This document shows, piece by piece, positions 1 to 10,160 of a DNA stretch of 64,000 bases. The position numbers were made by a program, and so were the translations under genes. Under the pieces are notes generated by a model that made no database searches, had not been told where the DNA came from, and saw only the letters and a list, made by a program, of their open reading frames with translations. Origin of the DNA: Megascapheus bottae (Eukaryota; Chordata; Mammalia; Rodentia; Geomyidae); NCBI GenBank assembly GCA_024803745.1, contig JANJXV010000025.1:20948610-21012609 (forward strand). The letters run 5' to 3'. The stretch's first letter is position 1. Each line of letters opens with the position of its first letter.

Positions 1-409
1 TGCCAGGCACACATATTACCTGCCAGCCTATAAACTATTTATCTCCCTTCCCTCCCCCCACACACCCCAGAGGTACTGGAAGACACAATTCCTGTCAGTG
101 GGGTGACATACAGTTTCAAACTGTCATCTCCTTCCCTGCTTTGTCTTCCTGAACATCTGTGGTGCCTTTCACAAGCAAAATAAACCACAACACACACTCA
201 GATCTCAGTTTAATTCGGTGCCTTTCCTTCCTTTTCAGGATGGTTCACCTATTGTCTAGCTTGCTCTCTTTCCCTGGGCGCTCAAGTTCAAGTTCATCTT
301 TTCCTCTCTGCAATGCCTTTCCCTTCACGCTGTCTGCTCTACGCTCAGCCAATCAGTGCTAGCTCTGATGACTTGTCTGATGTGTCTTCATCTTGCACAT
401 AAAGAAGAA

Positions 410-640
410 AAGGAGCCAATTATCCATGGCTCCTGTCTGTGATCCTCTCTACTCAAGAGGCTGAGATTGGAGAATCTCTGTCCAGAGCCAACCCAGGCAG
501 AAAAGTCTGTTAGACTCTATGTCCAATTAACCAGCAGAAAGCTGGCTGGAGGTGTGGTTCCACTGACAGGCTGCCAGCCATGAGCAAAAAGGCCAAGTGA
601 GCTCAAGACCTGGTGCCTGACCAATAAATTAATTAATTGA
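410..640 (+). repeat. Old B1-dID/Geo-like SINE
   Basis: A diverged head (ctactcaagaggctgagatt) is followed by the ccaattaaccagcag linker and a tail with ggaggtgtgg and gagcaaaaaggccaagtgagctc. The tail differs from the young Geo monomer and resembles the copy at 22035-22190. It ends in an AATTAATTAATT stretch. Confidence 0.6.
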
Positions 641-654
641 AAAAGGGAAGAAGA

Positions 655-722
655 GAATATTGACAGAGCTCTTGCCTGACATGTGTGCAAGGCCCTGAAT
701 TTGATCCACAGCACTGGAAAAA
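655..722 (+). repeat. ID-like (tRNA-derived) SINE fragment
   Basis: Sequence like agagctcttgcctgacatgt, then caaggccctgaatttgatcc and an A-rich end, matches a degraded ID body including the B-box region. Confidence 0.45.
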
Positions 723-842
723 CAATTACTTAAAAGGAGGGAAAAAAGGGAAAGAAAGATGGCATTTTGGGCAGACCCCAGTACCACTGCCCTTTACTAA
801 GCCCAGAGTTTAAGGAAACACAATTAGTTAACATAATTTCTT

Positions 843-1084
843 GCTGGGCACTGGTAACTCATGCCTGTAATCCTAGCTACGCAGGAGGCTGAGAGCTGAG
901 GAGTACAGTTTGAAGCCAGCCGGGGCAGGAAAGTCTGTGAGACTCAGATCTCCAATAAATACCCCAAAAGTCAGAAGTGGAGCTGTAGCTCAAATGGTAG
1001 AGTGCTAGTCTTGAACAAAAAGGCTCAGGGACAGTATCCAGGCCTGGAGTTCAAGCCCCAGGACCAGCAAACAAACAAACAAAC
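843..1084 (+). repeat. B1-Geo SINE, near full length
   Basis: The 7SL/B1-like head (gcctgtaatcctagctac, ggaggctgag) is followed by gtgagactc, an AATAAAT-type linker, the Geo tail (gctcaaatggtagagtgctag, ggctcaggga, gagttcaagcccc) and a (caaa)n tail. It lies in GPR139 intron 1. Confidence 0.85.
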
Positions 1085-1139
1085 ATCTTGATGAATAGAG
1101 CAGTCAGATTTATTTGCCTACATTTCTGTGGGATGATAG

Positions 1140-1180
1140 AGCAACTTTCTGAATCCCAGTTTGTTCATCTGGAAAATGGG
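1140..1180 (+). repeat. Possible MIR fragment
   Basis: The phrase cccagtttgttcatctggaaaatggg matches the MIR segment cagtttcctcatctgtaaaatgggg. It is short and diverged. Confidence 0.4.
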
Positions 1181-1319
1181 TTCAGAGCCATGAACAGGTC
1201 CCAGGAGTGGAGTTGAGAGGGAGTAACACAGAATAGTTTTAAAAAATAAAGAGAGAGAGGGACCTGGTGTTCAGTGTTTGTGTAGAAAATGTTTTCCAGA
1301 GGCCAAACATTGCCCTGAA

Positions 1320-1462
1320 TTTTTTTTTTTTCTGGAGGGGTCTTACTGTGTTGCTCATGAACTGATCTCAAACTACTAGGCAAAAACAATTTTTCCTACC
1401 TCAGCACCTGAGCCTAACAGCTGGGACTACAGACATGTACTACTATGCTGGGCCTGAGCACT
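1320..1462 (-). repeat. Proto-B1/7SL-derived monomer
   Basis: In reverse orientation it shows T-run, ggtcttactgtgttgctcat, tgatctcaaact, cctcagcacctgag, agctgggactacagacatg and ctatgctgggcc, the order of an old 7SL-derived monomer without a Geo tail. Confidence 0.6.
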
Positions 1463-2004
1463 TTTTTTTTTAAACAGATTATTTTAATAGAATAGTTTAT
1501 TAGGGACCTCTGTTTACCCCTTTTACCAGTGGGGAAAATTGTAGCACTCAAGAGGTTTCCAACAACCCTGAAGCGTCACAGCTCAGTCCACATTTCATAT
1601 TACAATTCCTTGGATTTCACTCCAGGCAAGACATATTGGATTGCACAGGGACAATGTCTTGAAGCAGGAGATTGGATGATTTGGTTTTGCTCAAGCTTTT
1701 CCTCCCCACTTAGAACTTGTAAAACATTCACCCCCCCCACCTCAACTATAGATATCTCAGCACAAACAACCTCTTCAATCCATCCTGCTTTCTCCACTTA
1801 GATCTCCAACATTACCAGAGGGTTTGGAAAACATGGGGTGAGCTCATTGCTGGGAAGACAACTCGATTAAAATCTCAGTTTTTAATGGTATCCTGAAGGC
1901 CTGCAGTGGGTCCCTTACCTCATACCTCACTGTAAGCTGAGGAGACCAGGCAGAGATGATGCTATGAACTTTCAAGAAGACTAGAACACACCCAGCAGAC
2001 GGCT

Positions 2005-2105
2005 CCTCTCTGGGTGCTCATTTTACAGATGTGGAAACTGAGGCCTAGAGACTTGACCATCTGGACCCTCCTAGCCTGAACTCCTATCTGCTTTGACAAG
2101 CATTT
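2005..2105 (-). repeat. MIR relic
   Basis: The text cattttacagatgtggaaactgaggcctagag is the reverse complement of the MIR core and is highly recognisable. Confidence 0.75.
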
Positions 2106-2404
2106 CTCCTCTGATGGCTTGATCAATAAGGATTTCAGGATTTTTGTCTTTGAACCAACCTTGGGGGCTCTGCACTGAGCCATCAGTCAATTCCCTTAGG
2201 ATGTTCAGTCCTGCTGCTTATCGTATCCCACCCCCCTTCCCCACACCCATGGACATCCTCAGACTCCAGGCCCACCCCCTGAAAGCATGTGCCCACATCC
2301 CACACCCCTTAGCACACATACACACAGTAGGTCGTCAAGATGATGTGACCACATCAACTTCGTCGACAGCCCAACCCCAGCTCCTCCTTTTTAAATCTGT
2401 AAGT

Positions 2405-2465
2405 CCTGGGATAAATCTATGCCTGGCACAGTGCCTAGCACACAGTAGGTGTCTCATTGGTGTGA
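2405..2465 (+). repeat. MIR/L2 3'-end relic
   Basis: The phrase cctggcacagtgcctagcacacagtaggtg is the typical 3' part of MIR/L2. Confidence 0.65.
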
Positions 2466-3239
2466 GTTAGGCTGTGGGGATTCAAGGCACCTCTACCTTG
2501 AGATTCTCCATTGTCTGTGCCTCTCCCCATCCCCACCCCCGCCGACTTCCAGCCCTGCTTTGGACTCTTGAAGGTTGGCTTCTTGACTGTCTTCTGGGCT
2601 CTGTTGCTTTGCAAAATAGCCCAGGAAAATGAGTGGGGAGGAAGTGGAGATGGGTGCGGGAGAGGACCCGGGCACAGCCTCTTTGTGGGGGTTGGGGGGG
2701 GCTTCTCTAGTTTAGTAAACATCCACCAATTCTCAAAAATCTCATTTCCCTAAAGAGCCTGAGGAAGGGATGTTGTGTCCCAGATGGAAATGGAATTGTA
2801 GCTCTCAGGAATTCCAGGACTGTGCTACTGTCCTGTCCACTGGGGCATGCTGGTGGTGGCCAGGGACTTCAAGGGAAGGCTGCCTTTGGAATCAGAGCCT
2901 CAGTCCTGGCTGGGGCAGGGGCTTGGGTTAGGGCTTAGCTCCTAGATTAGGAAATGGGTGCTGCCTTGTGCCTGCCACATTTGGGAGGGGGTTTGACTGA
3001 ACCAACTCCCCAGGGCCTTCTGGCTGCCCCCATGGATGCTTTGGGAAGACAATCTCAGCAAGACAGTGGAAAGGAAACTCTCAACACACCAGGATTTCAG
3101 GATGGATGGGTTTTCAGACTAGAGAAGGGCAGGGGAAAGACTACAGGAGATCCCCCCCCCCCCACCGCAGTGATCTCTAGGAATTTTTCTGCTATGGAAG
3201 AAGGGGGCATGACAAGCTAAAGTGTTAGGAGAGAACCTG

Positions 3240-3242
<3 letters not shown>

Positions 3243-3307
<65 letters not shown>
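3243..3307. repeat. (CT)n microsatellite
   Basis: An uninterrupted CT dinucleotide tract of about 65 bp in GPR139 intron 1, about 0.8 kb from the splice donor. Confidence 0.97.
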
Positions 3308-3309
<2 letters not shown>

Positions 3310-3825
3310 CCCCTCCCCCAGCAGCTTAGCTCTCTTCAGGAATTCAACCCAAGTCTCAGCCACACTTGAGAGAGGACATTGCTGATGTGAGGCCAGCTAG
3401 ACATCTGCCAGGGCAATGAGATGGGGGCAAGGCAGGGGTGACACCCCGGAGGGAGCCAAAGCCTGGGGGGGGGTCAGGTGCGTTCTCAAGGAGACAGTGA
3501 CCCCAGGGGTGGTCGATCTACCTCTGCACTTGGTCCTGACCAAGGTGCAGCCCCCTGAGGCAGCCTTGGCTTTCCCCTGCCATCCCGAGACCCCTTGGCT
3601 AGTTCAGGGTGGGCAGGGGCTGGGGGGGGGGGCGGACTGCAGCTTCATCTCCAATCAGGTGAGGCTGAGCCCAGGCCAGGGTGGCAGAGGCGTCCCCAGA
3701 CACTGCGTGGGGGCAAAGGGCAAAGTCAAACTAGAACCCACAGCCAACTCAGCCGCCCCTTCCCTGGGGCTCTTGTGAGCACGCACAACGGTGCCACGAA
3801 CTCCACGCGGGCTGGCACGGAAAGC

Positions 3826-3868
3826 ACGCACAGGTGTATGCGCACACGTGCACACACAGGTGTACACA

Positions 3869-3903
<35 letters not shown>
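3826..3903. repeat. (CA)n microsatellite with CG-containing variant start
   Basis: Alternating purine-pyrimidine sequence begins with cgcaca and gtgtgc variants and becomes a pure (CA) run from 3873 to 3903. It lies just inside the intron, about 180 bp from the exon. Confidence 0.95.
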
Positions 3904-3905
<2 letters not shown>

Positions 3906-4075
3906 GACTTCTTTTCCCCCTTCCTTTGGAAATCTCCACAGTTGCAGTGAGACTCAAACTTTGCTTTTGAAGGACGGGGCGTTGGGCACACGCGGCGGGC
4001 CGGGGGATTCTATCCAGGATCCCCCCCTCTCCCCACCACCGCACTCGGGACTCGGGTCCTCCCCTCCCGCCTGCC

Positions 4076-4085
4076 CCTCACCTGG
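4076..4085 (-). other. GPR139: Splice donor of GPR139 exon 1
   Basis: Read on the minus strand the junction is CCAG|GTGAGG. The last exon base is 4082 and the intron GT occupies 4081-4080. The donor is close to consensus (AG|GTRAGT) and splits a codon after its first base. Confidence 0.85.
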
Positions 4086-4196
4086 TAAACCGAGGCACAG
4101 CAAGAGGCTGTAGTAGACCACCGGCACGAAGCCCAAGCCGCAGGCGGACCCGGTGGGCGAGCTGTTGGCTGCGAGGTGGGCGTGCGTGTGCTCCAT
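4082..4196 (-). CDS. GPR139: GPR139 coding exon 1 (N-terminus and start of TM1)
   Basis: GPR139 is an orphan class A, Gq-coupled receptor of the plasma membrane, found mainly in brain (habenula, striatum, hypothalamus) and responsive to L-tryptophan and L-phenylalanine. The exon encodes 38 residues plus one base of codon 39. It opens [13 protein letters not shown], then [14 protein letters not shown], and ends LLLCLGLP, which I recognise as the GPR139 N-terminus. N11-S-S is a glycosylation sequon, and residues about 20-38 begin transmembrane helix 1. The exon ends G|GTGAGG, a good phase-1 donor; the family has Ala (GCN) at the junction, which fits the leftover G. The start is chosen by homology: the frame is open for almost 200 codons upstream, and the Kozak context has G at +4 but C at -3. 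The segment between the sequon and SACG differs in length from my memory of the human and mouse proteins. Exon 2 lies off the left edge. Confidence 0.93.
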
Positions 4197-4463
4197 GAGC
4201 GCTGCGCCCCTCGTCCCCGGCGCCCCTCGATCCTCTCCGGGCTGGGGGCTCGGCGGCGGCACGACAGCCGGGGGGCGGGGGGTGGGGGGGGAAGCCGCGA
4301 CCGATCCCCCAAACGACTTGGCTTTGGTCCCCTTCTGCACCCCGCGTCCTGGAGTCGGGGCTCGGCCCTCCCGGAGGGCTCGGGGACTCGGGGATCGCAG
4401 CCGGTGTGTGCACCTCCCACCTCCCGCCCCAGAGCCGGGGGGCCGGGACGCTGCACCCCGCAG

Positions 4464-4468
4464 CCAAT
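4464..4468 (+). promoter_or_regulatory. CCAAT box (NF-Y type)
   Basis: The context agCCAATCAg matches the extended NF-Y site (CCAATCA/G). It lies about 270 bp upstream of the GPR139 ATG in inverse orientation to the gene; NF-Y works in either orientation. Confidence 0.5.
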
Positions 4469-4635
4469 CAGCGGCTTGCCTGGATGGTGGGGGGACGAGG
4501 GCGGGTGGGGAGGGGGGGCGGCGATCCGCTGGAGGATGCTGGGGAGGAGAGGGGTCCCAGCGCCTTCCCCGGCTCCACTTCCCAGGAATTGGACCTGGGA
4601 ACCCCTGGGAGGAGGAAGACCGGGGTGCAGGTGCC

Positions 4636-4641
4636 CACGTG
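4636..4641. promoter_or_regulatory. E-box CACGTG
   Basis: A palindromic CACGTG (USF/MYC-class) sits within the CpG island about 440 bp upstream of the GPR139 start codon. It is a short motif, meaningful only by position. Confidence 0.35.
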
Positions 4642-5695
4642 ACCCCCCTTCCGCCACCCCGCGGGGAGGGGCGTGGTGAGGTGGGGCTGGCTCTCCACCC
4701 CGCCGCGCTCCGATCGCCTTTTGCTCCAATCTCATGCCTCGAATCCAGCTTCGGATGGGAAATTCGACCACAACGCTCCCCCCCCCCCATTCACACCCAT
4801 CACCACCGCACCCCCTTCGACCCCGGGTTCGAGCGGGGAGACGCCCGGCGGGGCGCTGGGGGAGTGGGCAGCCCTGCGGGGCGGGGCTGGCTGCCTCTGC
4901 CGGCCAGGGTGAGTGCGTCTGTGTCTGTGGGTGTGGGGGGGGTGTGTGTGTGGATCGTGGGGTGCGCCCTGGGGGTCCGCAGGCAGCGGAGGGGAGCAGC
5001 CCCGCCAGGCCGTCGCCCGCGCGCGCGCGCGCACAAAGACGCACAAAGCCCCGCTGGGCAGCTGCCCGCGGGGGCCCTGGCGTCCCCGCACCCCGCCACC
5101 CCACGACCCCCCCCTCCGCAAGGACACCCCGGCCCCCAGCTCCAACCGCGCCCGCGAAGGAGGCAAGCAGGAGAGAGGGATAGATGGGGGCCCCCACCTT
5201 CGGGTGCGCCGCGCCCCCCTTCTCCTCAACTGCCAGAGAAACACTCCTCCCGGGGTGCTACGCATGGGACGGGGAGGGGCGCCTGGCCCAAAGACCCAAG
5301 GTGCTGCTGGTATGTCAAGCAGCGACATACCAGCCCACCCACCCAAAGCCCTCCTTTCCAGGACATCTGTGCCAGGAGGACTCTCCTCCTCCAGACCTTG
5401 GGGCGAGGGGAGGGAAAAGGGGACCCCACCTGCTTTGTCACACCCCATAAGGGGCAAGGGAGGGGTTGAGAGAGCCTCCCCACCACACTCCCGGCCAGAT
5501 CGGAACTCTCCCCAGCTCCCAGAGTCAGGCTTGATATTCTGCCTGCACCAAATCTGCTGTAGCTGGGTAGATGTGTGTTAGACAGGCAGACACTCTGCCC
5601 GCCCAGGGGACAGGTTACTACAGAGTGTCACGGTCATAGTAAAGTCCTGTAGGATATTTCAAGCCCCATTAGATATTAAAATTTTATTGTGACAC

Positions 5696-5696
5696 C

Positions 5697-5769
<73 letters not shown>
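5696..5769. repeat. (CT)n microsatellite
   Basis: A CT tract of about 74 bp with one early interruption, roughly 1.5 kb upstream of the GPR139 start codon and just outside the CpG island. Confidence 0.97.
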
Positions 5770-5773
<4 letters not shown>

Positions 5774-6127
5774 TTGACAGCGTGATTCTGTGCCTGTTTC
5801 TGTTGGCCACGTGTCAGGATCAAAAGCAGGGTAATTAGCACGTTTATTCCTTTCATTGGAAGTAGTTTCTTTGGGGTAAGACTATCCAAAATCCATTCTG
5901 AATATGACCACCGTCCCCAAATGAAAACAAAATGGAACCCTAGGGTGTGGATAAAACAATTGTTCAAAGGACTGTAGATTGGATTTGTTTATGGATGACT
6001 ACCCTGAGCTGTGAAATCAGGGGTGAAAGGGGGGCATATATGATTTAGCAAAGCTCCAATCTCTTCAGAAACTCATTTTCTATTGTGAATTGTGGCTAAG
6101 ACCCCAGGGAGAAAAAGCACCAACTAG

Positions 6128-6358
6128 TTTATTGATTTTGGCTGGTCTTGGGGCTTGAACTTCCCTGAAATTCTTTGGCTCAAGGTCAGTGTTCTCTCAT
6201 TTGAGCCACAGAAGCCACTTCTGGCTTTTTCTGGGGGAGTTTATTGGAGATAAAGAGTTTTATGGACTTTCCCGCCCAGGTTGACTTTGAACCACAATCC
6301 TGAAATCTCAGTCTCCTGAGTAGCTAGGATTACAGATGTGAGCCACCTGACCCTGCTC
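6128..6358 (-). repeat. B1-Geo SINE
   Basis: In reverse it reads ggggcttgaac, tttggctcaaggtcagtg, atttgagccacag, then tttattggagataaag, ctcctgagtagctaggatta and cagatgtgagcc. It is complete from Geo tail to B1 head. Confidence 0.85.
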
Positions 6359-6387
6359 ATTTTTTTTTTTTTTTAAAGAAAAGTGTA

Positions 6388-6592
6388 GGCCAGGAGCATA
6401 GCCTAGTGGTAGAGTGCTCACCTCACATGCATGAAGCCCTGGGTTCGATTTCTCAGCACCACATACACAGAAAAAGCCAGAAGTGGTGCTGTGGCTCAAG
6501 TGGCAGAGCACTAACCTTGAGCAAAAAGTGTCCAAGGACAGTGCCCAAGCCCTGAGTTCAAGTCCCAGGAATAGCAAAAAGAAAAGAAAAGT
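6388..6592 (+). repeat. IDL-Geo SINE
   Basis: The left monomer has gcctagtggtagagtgctca, catgcatgaagccctgggtt and cgatttctcagcacc. The right monomer has gccagaagtggtgctgtggc and ends ctgagttcaagtcccagg with an A-rich tail. Confidence 0.88.
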
Positions 6593-7044
6593 GTAGAAAT
6601 TTTGTATCACCCAGCAAATAAGGGCACAAAACATTCTCATCTCTTGCCATCTCCCAGCTCTGATTTACTCAGGATTCTTACAACACAGTGTAAAGGTGGA
6701 TGCCTGTGAGCTTTGCTTTGCCCCTTGAACCTTAGAGCCTGAGTGGAAGGCAAATTCTAGAACAATCTACCTCTCTCCCACTCCCCCCACACACACACTG
6801 ATTGGCTACTCGTGGTTCATATGCCCCATGAGGGAGCCGAGATAAAAGAAATCTCATGGGCTGCAAGAGGAGGAGGGACCTTTATCCTAATCAGAATGCA
6901 GATTCCATTGGGAGGAGTGGAATCCATGCTAGGCAGGGAAAACTAGTCCAGGTCTCCCAGCTGAATTTTAGCCCGTATGGTGCCAGTTGTCCAGTGCTCT
7001 ATTAGATCTAGGTTGTGCCTTTCATTTAAGTAAATAAAGGAACG

Positions 7045-7270
7045 AAGGCTGAAGTGTTGGCTTGTGCGTGTAATTCTGATTGTGCAGGAGCTGAGATCCA
7101 GACGGTTGCAGTTTAAGGTTCACAAACACTTTGGAAGATCACATCTCAACACCAGAAAAAGCTGGGCATGGTGGCACGTGCTTGCCATTTGTTCGAATGG
7201 GATGTGCAAATAGGAGGATTGTAGTCCTGGCTCATAGGAAGGAAAAAAAAAAAGGAAGAAGACTATCTCA
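7045..7270 (+). repeat. Diverged B1-like SINE pair
   Basis: Two degraded B1-like heads are visible (gtgttggcttgtgcgtgtaatt and ctgggcatggtggcacgtgc), the second with an A-rich end. The family assignment is weak. Confidence 0.4.
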
Positions 7271-7283
7271 AAAGTGAGATGAA

Positions 7284-7450
7284 GGACTGGGAGTTGGGCC
7301 AGGTGGTAGAGTGCTTGCTTAGCATGCATGAAGACCCGAGTTGGATTCCTCAGAACCACATACACAGAAAAGCTGCAAGTGGTGCTGTGGCTCAAGTAGC
7401 AAAGCCCAAGGACAGTGCTCAGGCCCTGAGTTCAAAACTGGCCAAAAAAA
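7284..7450 (+). repeat. IDL-Geo SINE with internal deletion
   Basis: The IDL half (ccaggtggtagagtgcttgc, agcatgcatgaagacccgag) joins a Geo half (gtggtgctgtggctcaagta) that lacks the usual gctagccttgagc block before ccaaggacagtgctcaggcc. Confidence 0.8.
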
Positions 7451-7454
7451 AGTG

Positions 7455-7540
7455 AGATCAACAAGGACAGAAGTATGACTTCAATGGTAGAACTCCTGCC
7501 TAGTAAGACTGAGGCCCTGGGTTTCAACTCTAGAACTGCC
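7455..7540 (+). repeat. ID-like SINE fragment
   Basis: The text aatggtagaactcctgccta, gactgaggccctgggtttca and actctagaactg fits an old ID body. Confidence 0.45.
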
Positions 7541-7944
7541 CCTAATCAGCCAGTCAGTCAATCTTCTGGAAAAAAAAACCTTTAATTTTTAGAGTGGTTT
7601 TAAATGATCCCCCTTTCATAGCACACAATTTGTCACAGCTGATACACTCATACTGAGCCAGTCTTGTCTTTCTAAGTCTATGGTCTCGCCTTGGCTCACC
7701 CTGGACCCGTAGGTGCCTCTGGTTTTGTGTTAATGTGTAAGGACAGGAGGCCATCATCATAAATATCTTCTGCATGAACCATAAATGCATACTGGCCTCT
7801 AGTTCATGGAGGAGTTCTGATATGTCCAGACAGATATCTGTCATTCACTTTGAGATGCATCGGAAAATGCAAAAGCTTGATGGATTGACAGAGAGAGGAT
7901 CTGGCAGGCAGTACCGGTAGAACATGTTGGGGTAGACGCATTTG

Positions 7945-8185
7945 TAAGTGGGGCACTGTGGCTCATGTCTGTAGTCCTAGCTGCTCAGGAGGCTGCGATC
8001 TGAGGATCACAGTTCAAAGGCAGCCCAGGGAAGGGCTGGTAATAAATTACCCCAAAAAACCAGAAGGAAAAGTGGAGCTGTGGCTGAAGTGGTAGAGTGC
8101 TAGCTTTGAGCAAAAGAAGCTCAGAGACAGTCAGCAGGCCCTGAAGACATCAAACACCAGGACTGGCAATCAATCAATAAGTAGA
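7945..8185 (+). repeat. B1-Geo SINE
   Basis: Head gcactgtggctcatgtctgtag, linker ataaattacccc, and Geo tail aagtggtagagtgctagctt and gcaggccctgaag. The tail runs into an (aatc/aaat)n stretch. Confidence 0.82.
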
Positions 8186-8189
8186 TAAA

Positions 8190-8870
8190 TATATTAAAAA
8201 TAGACATGTTGTTTGTGTAAATGCCATTCTGCCCCTACACGTGCATGAAACTTCTCACACTAAGATACAGGAAAAAGGTGTTGCATAATGCATCTTGGTC
8301 AAGTACCATTATTATGAGCAATTGAATCTAACATCTCCTGTGGTCTTGCAATTCTTTTCGAAATTCCACCTTTAGAGTTATCGAGAAGACAGGCTCCTTC
8401 CTTGCTATTAGGCTGTCAAAACACACCTGATTTTTTCTCCTGATGCTTTGGGTTCCGTTTGCAATGACCTTGGCCTGCTCTGCTCCAGCTTTTTCATTCT
8501 TTTTTTTTTAATAGCAGTTTCTTTTGTCTGCATGCCCTTGTAAGAATGATAGCCATGGAAGTTCTCTCTGTATTTGCTTCCACTCCAAGCATGGCTCGTG
8601 CTGTGGAGGAAGTCTGCGTGAGCTCCTGTGGACCTGTTCCCACAGTCCCTGTAGACAATCACTGGCTGCAGACATTATCTGTGCTCATAGACTTTGGGTT
8701 GAACGTTTTGAGGTCCATCCTTGACCAATCAGAGTGGGAGAGCAGCCCCAGAGGAGGATGGGAGCACCTCTTCCATTGTATCCTGCATCTGTGGGAGAAT
8801 TGGAGGTGCTCCTAAGGGAAGGGTGACTGCAATGGAATGAAGGAGGTGAGGAAGAGGCAGACAAGGCCTA
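8190..8870. other. Intergenic stretch with no recognisable feature
   Basis: Mixed-composition sequence between a B1-Geo SINE and a TG microsatellite. Open frames here are under 90 codons with no domain that I recognise. Confidence 0.5.
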
Positions 8871-8971
8871 GGTGTGTGCACAACATATGATCATACACAG
8901 ATGGGTGGGTGCGCATGGGTGTGTGTACCTGTGCAAGCATTGCAAGTCTGCACATGAATGTTTGCCTGCAT

Positions 8972-8973
<2 letters not shown>

Positions 8974-9025
<52 letters not shown>
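8974..9025. repeat. (TG)n microsatellite
   Basis: A pure TG run of about 52 bp, preceded by TG/CA-rich degenerate sequence from about 8870. Confidence 0.97.
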
Positions 9026-9027
<2 letters not shown>

Positions 9028-9169
9028 AGATGAAGGAGGCTGGAATGGACCCTGATACTGGTGCTCTAAGAAAACTTTGCCCTGTAGTTGAGACAGGACA
9101 AGAAATGTAAGCATCCTTCAAGGCTCATTTGGTTCTGAGAAATCTTACCTGACATCAGGGAGGGCACGG

Positions 9170-9312
9170 GAGAGAGAGAAAAGAGGGGTGTGTTGGGGGA
9201 GGGGGGTAGAAAGAAGAGGGGAGGCAGAAGGACATGGGGAGAAGCATCTAGTGAGGAAGGCGGAAAGGGAGGAAGGAGGGAGAAGAGGAAGAAGAGAGGA
9301 GATGGGGAACAC
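9170..9312 (+). repeat. GA/G-rich purine stretch
   Basis: About 140 bp consisting mostly of A and G (gagagagaaaagagg, gggggaggggggtag, ggaggaagg), with few pyrimidines. It has low-complexity composition and is not a gene. Confidence 0.8.
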
Positions 9313-9699
9313 CCCCCATGTTCCCTATTTCCCATGGGGTGGGGTGGGGAAGGCCAGCGTGGATGGAAAATAGAAAAAGAAAGGGGGAAAAAAAACCCAT
9401 CCCTGAGGGCAACCCGCAGTGATTGTTTAAGCCTTTAGCTAAATCTAGGCAGTAGTTAATTTGCATTTAGAGGCTTCCCAGAATTTCATTACCCTTCATG
9501 ATTTCTTTGGGAAAGTGTGTGGGTCTCCCCTCAGCCCTTTGGGGTCCAGGAATGACTGGGAATTTAGATACAGGCCAGCCTGAAGGACAAGATCCTTCCC
9601 TTGGGGACCACCGGGGCCAGGCTAGTGGGTGACTTCCGCCTGCTGGCACTCAGAATCCCAGAAGTAAGGGAAGGAGGAGAGATTGTCTGGTTTTTTTTC

Positions 9700-9850
9700 T
9701 GTGTGGATGAGAACTGTCCACCAGTGGATAGATCAACAACAAACAACAACAATGTGGTACACACCCACACAACACACACAGTGGAATACTATTCAGCCTT
9801 ACTAGAGAAAGAAATACAACAACATTGATAAACCTGGAGGATGTTGCAAA
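9700..9850 (+). repeat. L1 3'-region fragment
   Basis: It matches the L1 ORF2-end landmarks: gtccaccagtggatagat, aatgtggtacacac, gtggaatactattcagcc and gataaacctggaggatg. The fragment is broken and non-coding, with an (aac)n insertion. Confidence 0.75.
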
Positions 9851-10034
9851 GGAGCCAAGCTGTCTCTTTACTATGGTTGGAACTTCCCTTTGCACACAGT
9901 CTAACTGTGACTCGTGACTCACAGGAAGTGACCCAGGGCTGACAAGTACCACAGAGAAGCAGTCCATCTCCGAAAGCAAGCAACTAACATGGGTTCACCA
10001 TTTCCTGGTGTTTGACAGACCCAGTAACCTCACA

Positions 10035-10160
10035 ATAGATGAGTTCCAGCCACTGCACCCATTTGACAGGCAAGAAGACAGAGTCCAGAGGCAGCAGGTG
10101 AGGGCATGGAAGGTCATGCTCAGTACCAGAGCTGAGGCACAGCCAGTGACTCCCAGCTCA
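10035..10160 (-). repeat. MIR relic
   Basis: In reverse orientation, cccatttgacaggcaagaag, acagagtccagaggcagcag and ccagagctgaggcacagcca follow the MIR core order. Confidence 0.55.

Larger units (their letters stand above)
1..4081 (-). other. GPR139: GPR139 intron 1, 5' part (continues off the left edge)
   Basis: This is the intron downstream of the exon-1 donor. I see no second exon with the TM2-TM7 sequence here, which fits the very long first intron of the gene in other mammals. It holds old SINEs (about 410-720), a B1-Geo SINE (843-1084), a B1-like monomer, two MIR relics, a (CT)n tract and a (CA)n tract. The stretches 1470-2000 and 2470-3240 are otherwise ordinary single-copy sequence in which I recognise nothing. 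Confidence 0.8.
4197..5000 (-). promoter_or_regulatory. GPR139: GPR139 5'UTR and core promoter region (TSS not resolved)
   Basis: This is the island portion directly upstream of the start codon. I see no clear TATA box at a plausible distance, consistent with a dispersed, GC-rich promoter. It contains the CCAAT box and E-box listed separately. The UTR/promoter boundary cannot be set from sequence alone. Confidence 0.5.
3960..5260. promoter_or_regulatory. GPR139: CpG island covering GPR139 exon 1 and promoter
   Basis: This segment is strongly GC-rich with many CpG dinucleotides (for example runs around 4200-4460 and a CGCGCGCGCGCG stretch near 5018-5032), while both flanks are CpG-poor. It surrounds the exon and extends about 1 kb upstream of the ATG. 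It also holds many G/C runs of 5-9 bases that could form G-quadruplexes. The boundaries are by eye. The long open frames on both strands here follow from the scarcity of stop codons in GC-rich DNA. Confidence 0.85.

Noticed and set aside
3119..3310. Arg-Glu repeat protein, and similar frames at 5659, 11203, 35009 and 40811
   Set aside because: These are translations of (CT)n/(GA)n microsatellites.
1..4000. GPR139 exon 2
   Set aside because: No frame here carries the conserved TM2-TM7 receptor sequence, so it must lie beyond the left edge.
3595..4113. Thr-His or Cys-Val repeat proteins here and at 8891, 13470, 44469, 48625, 52166, 59783 and 60946
   Set aside because: These are translations of (CA)n/(GT)n microsatellites.
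4010..5469. Very long overlapping open frames on both strands in the CpG island (up to 438 codons)
   Set aside because: They are Pro/Gly/Arg/Ala-rich, overlap each other in several frames, and lie in CpG-dense DNA where stop codons are rare. Only the GPR139 exon within one of them has family similarity.
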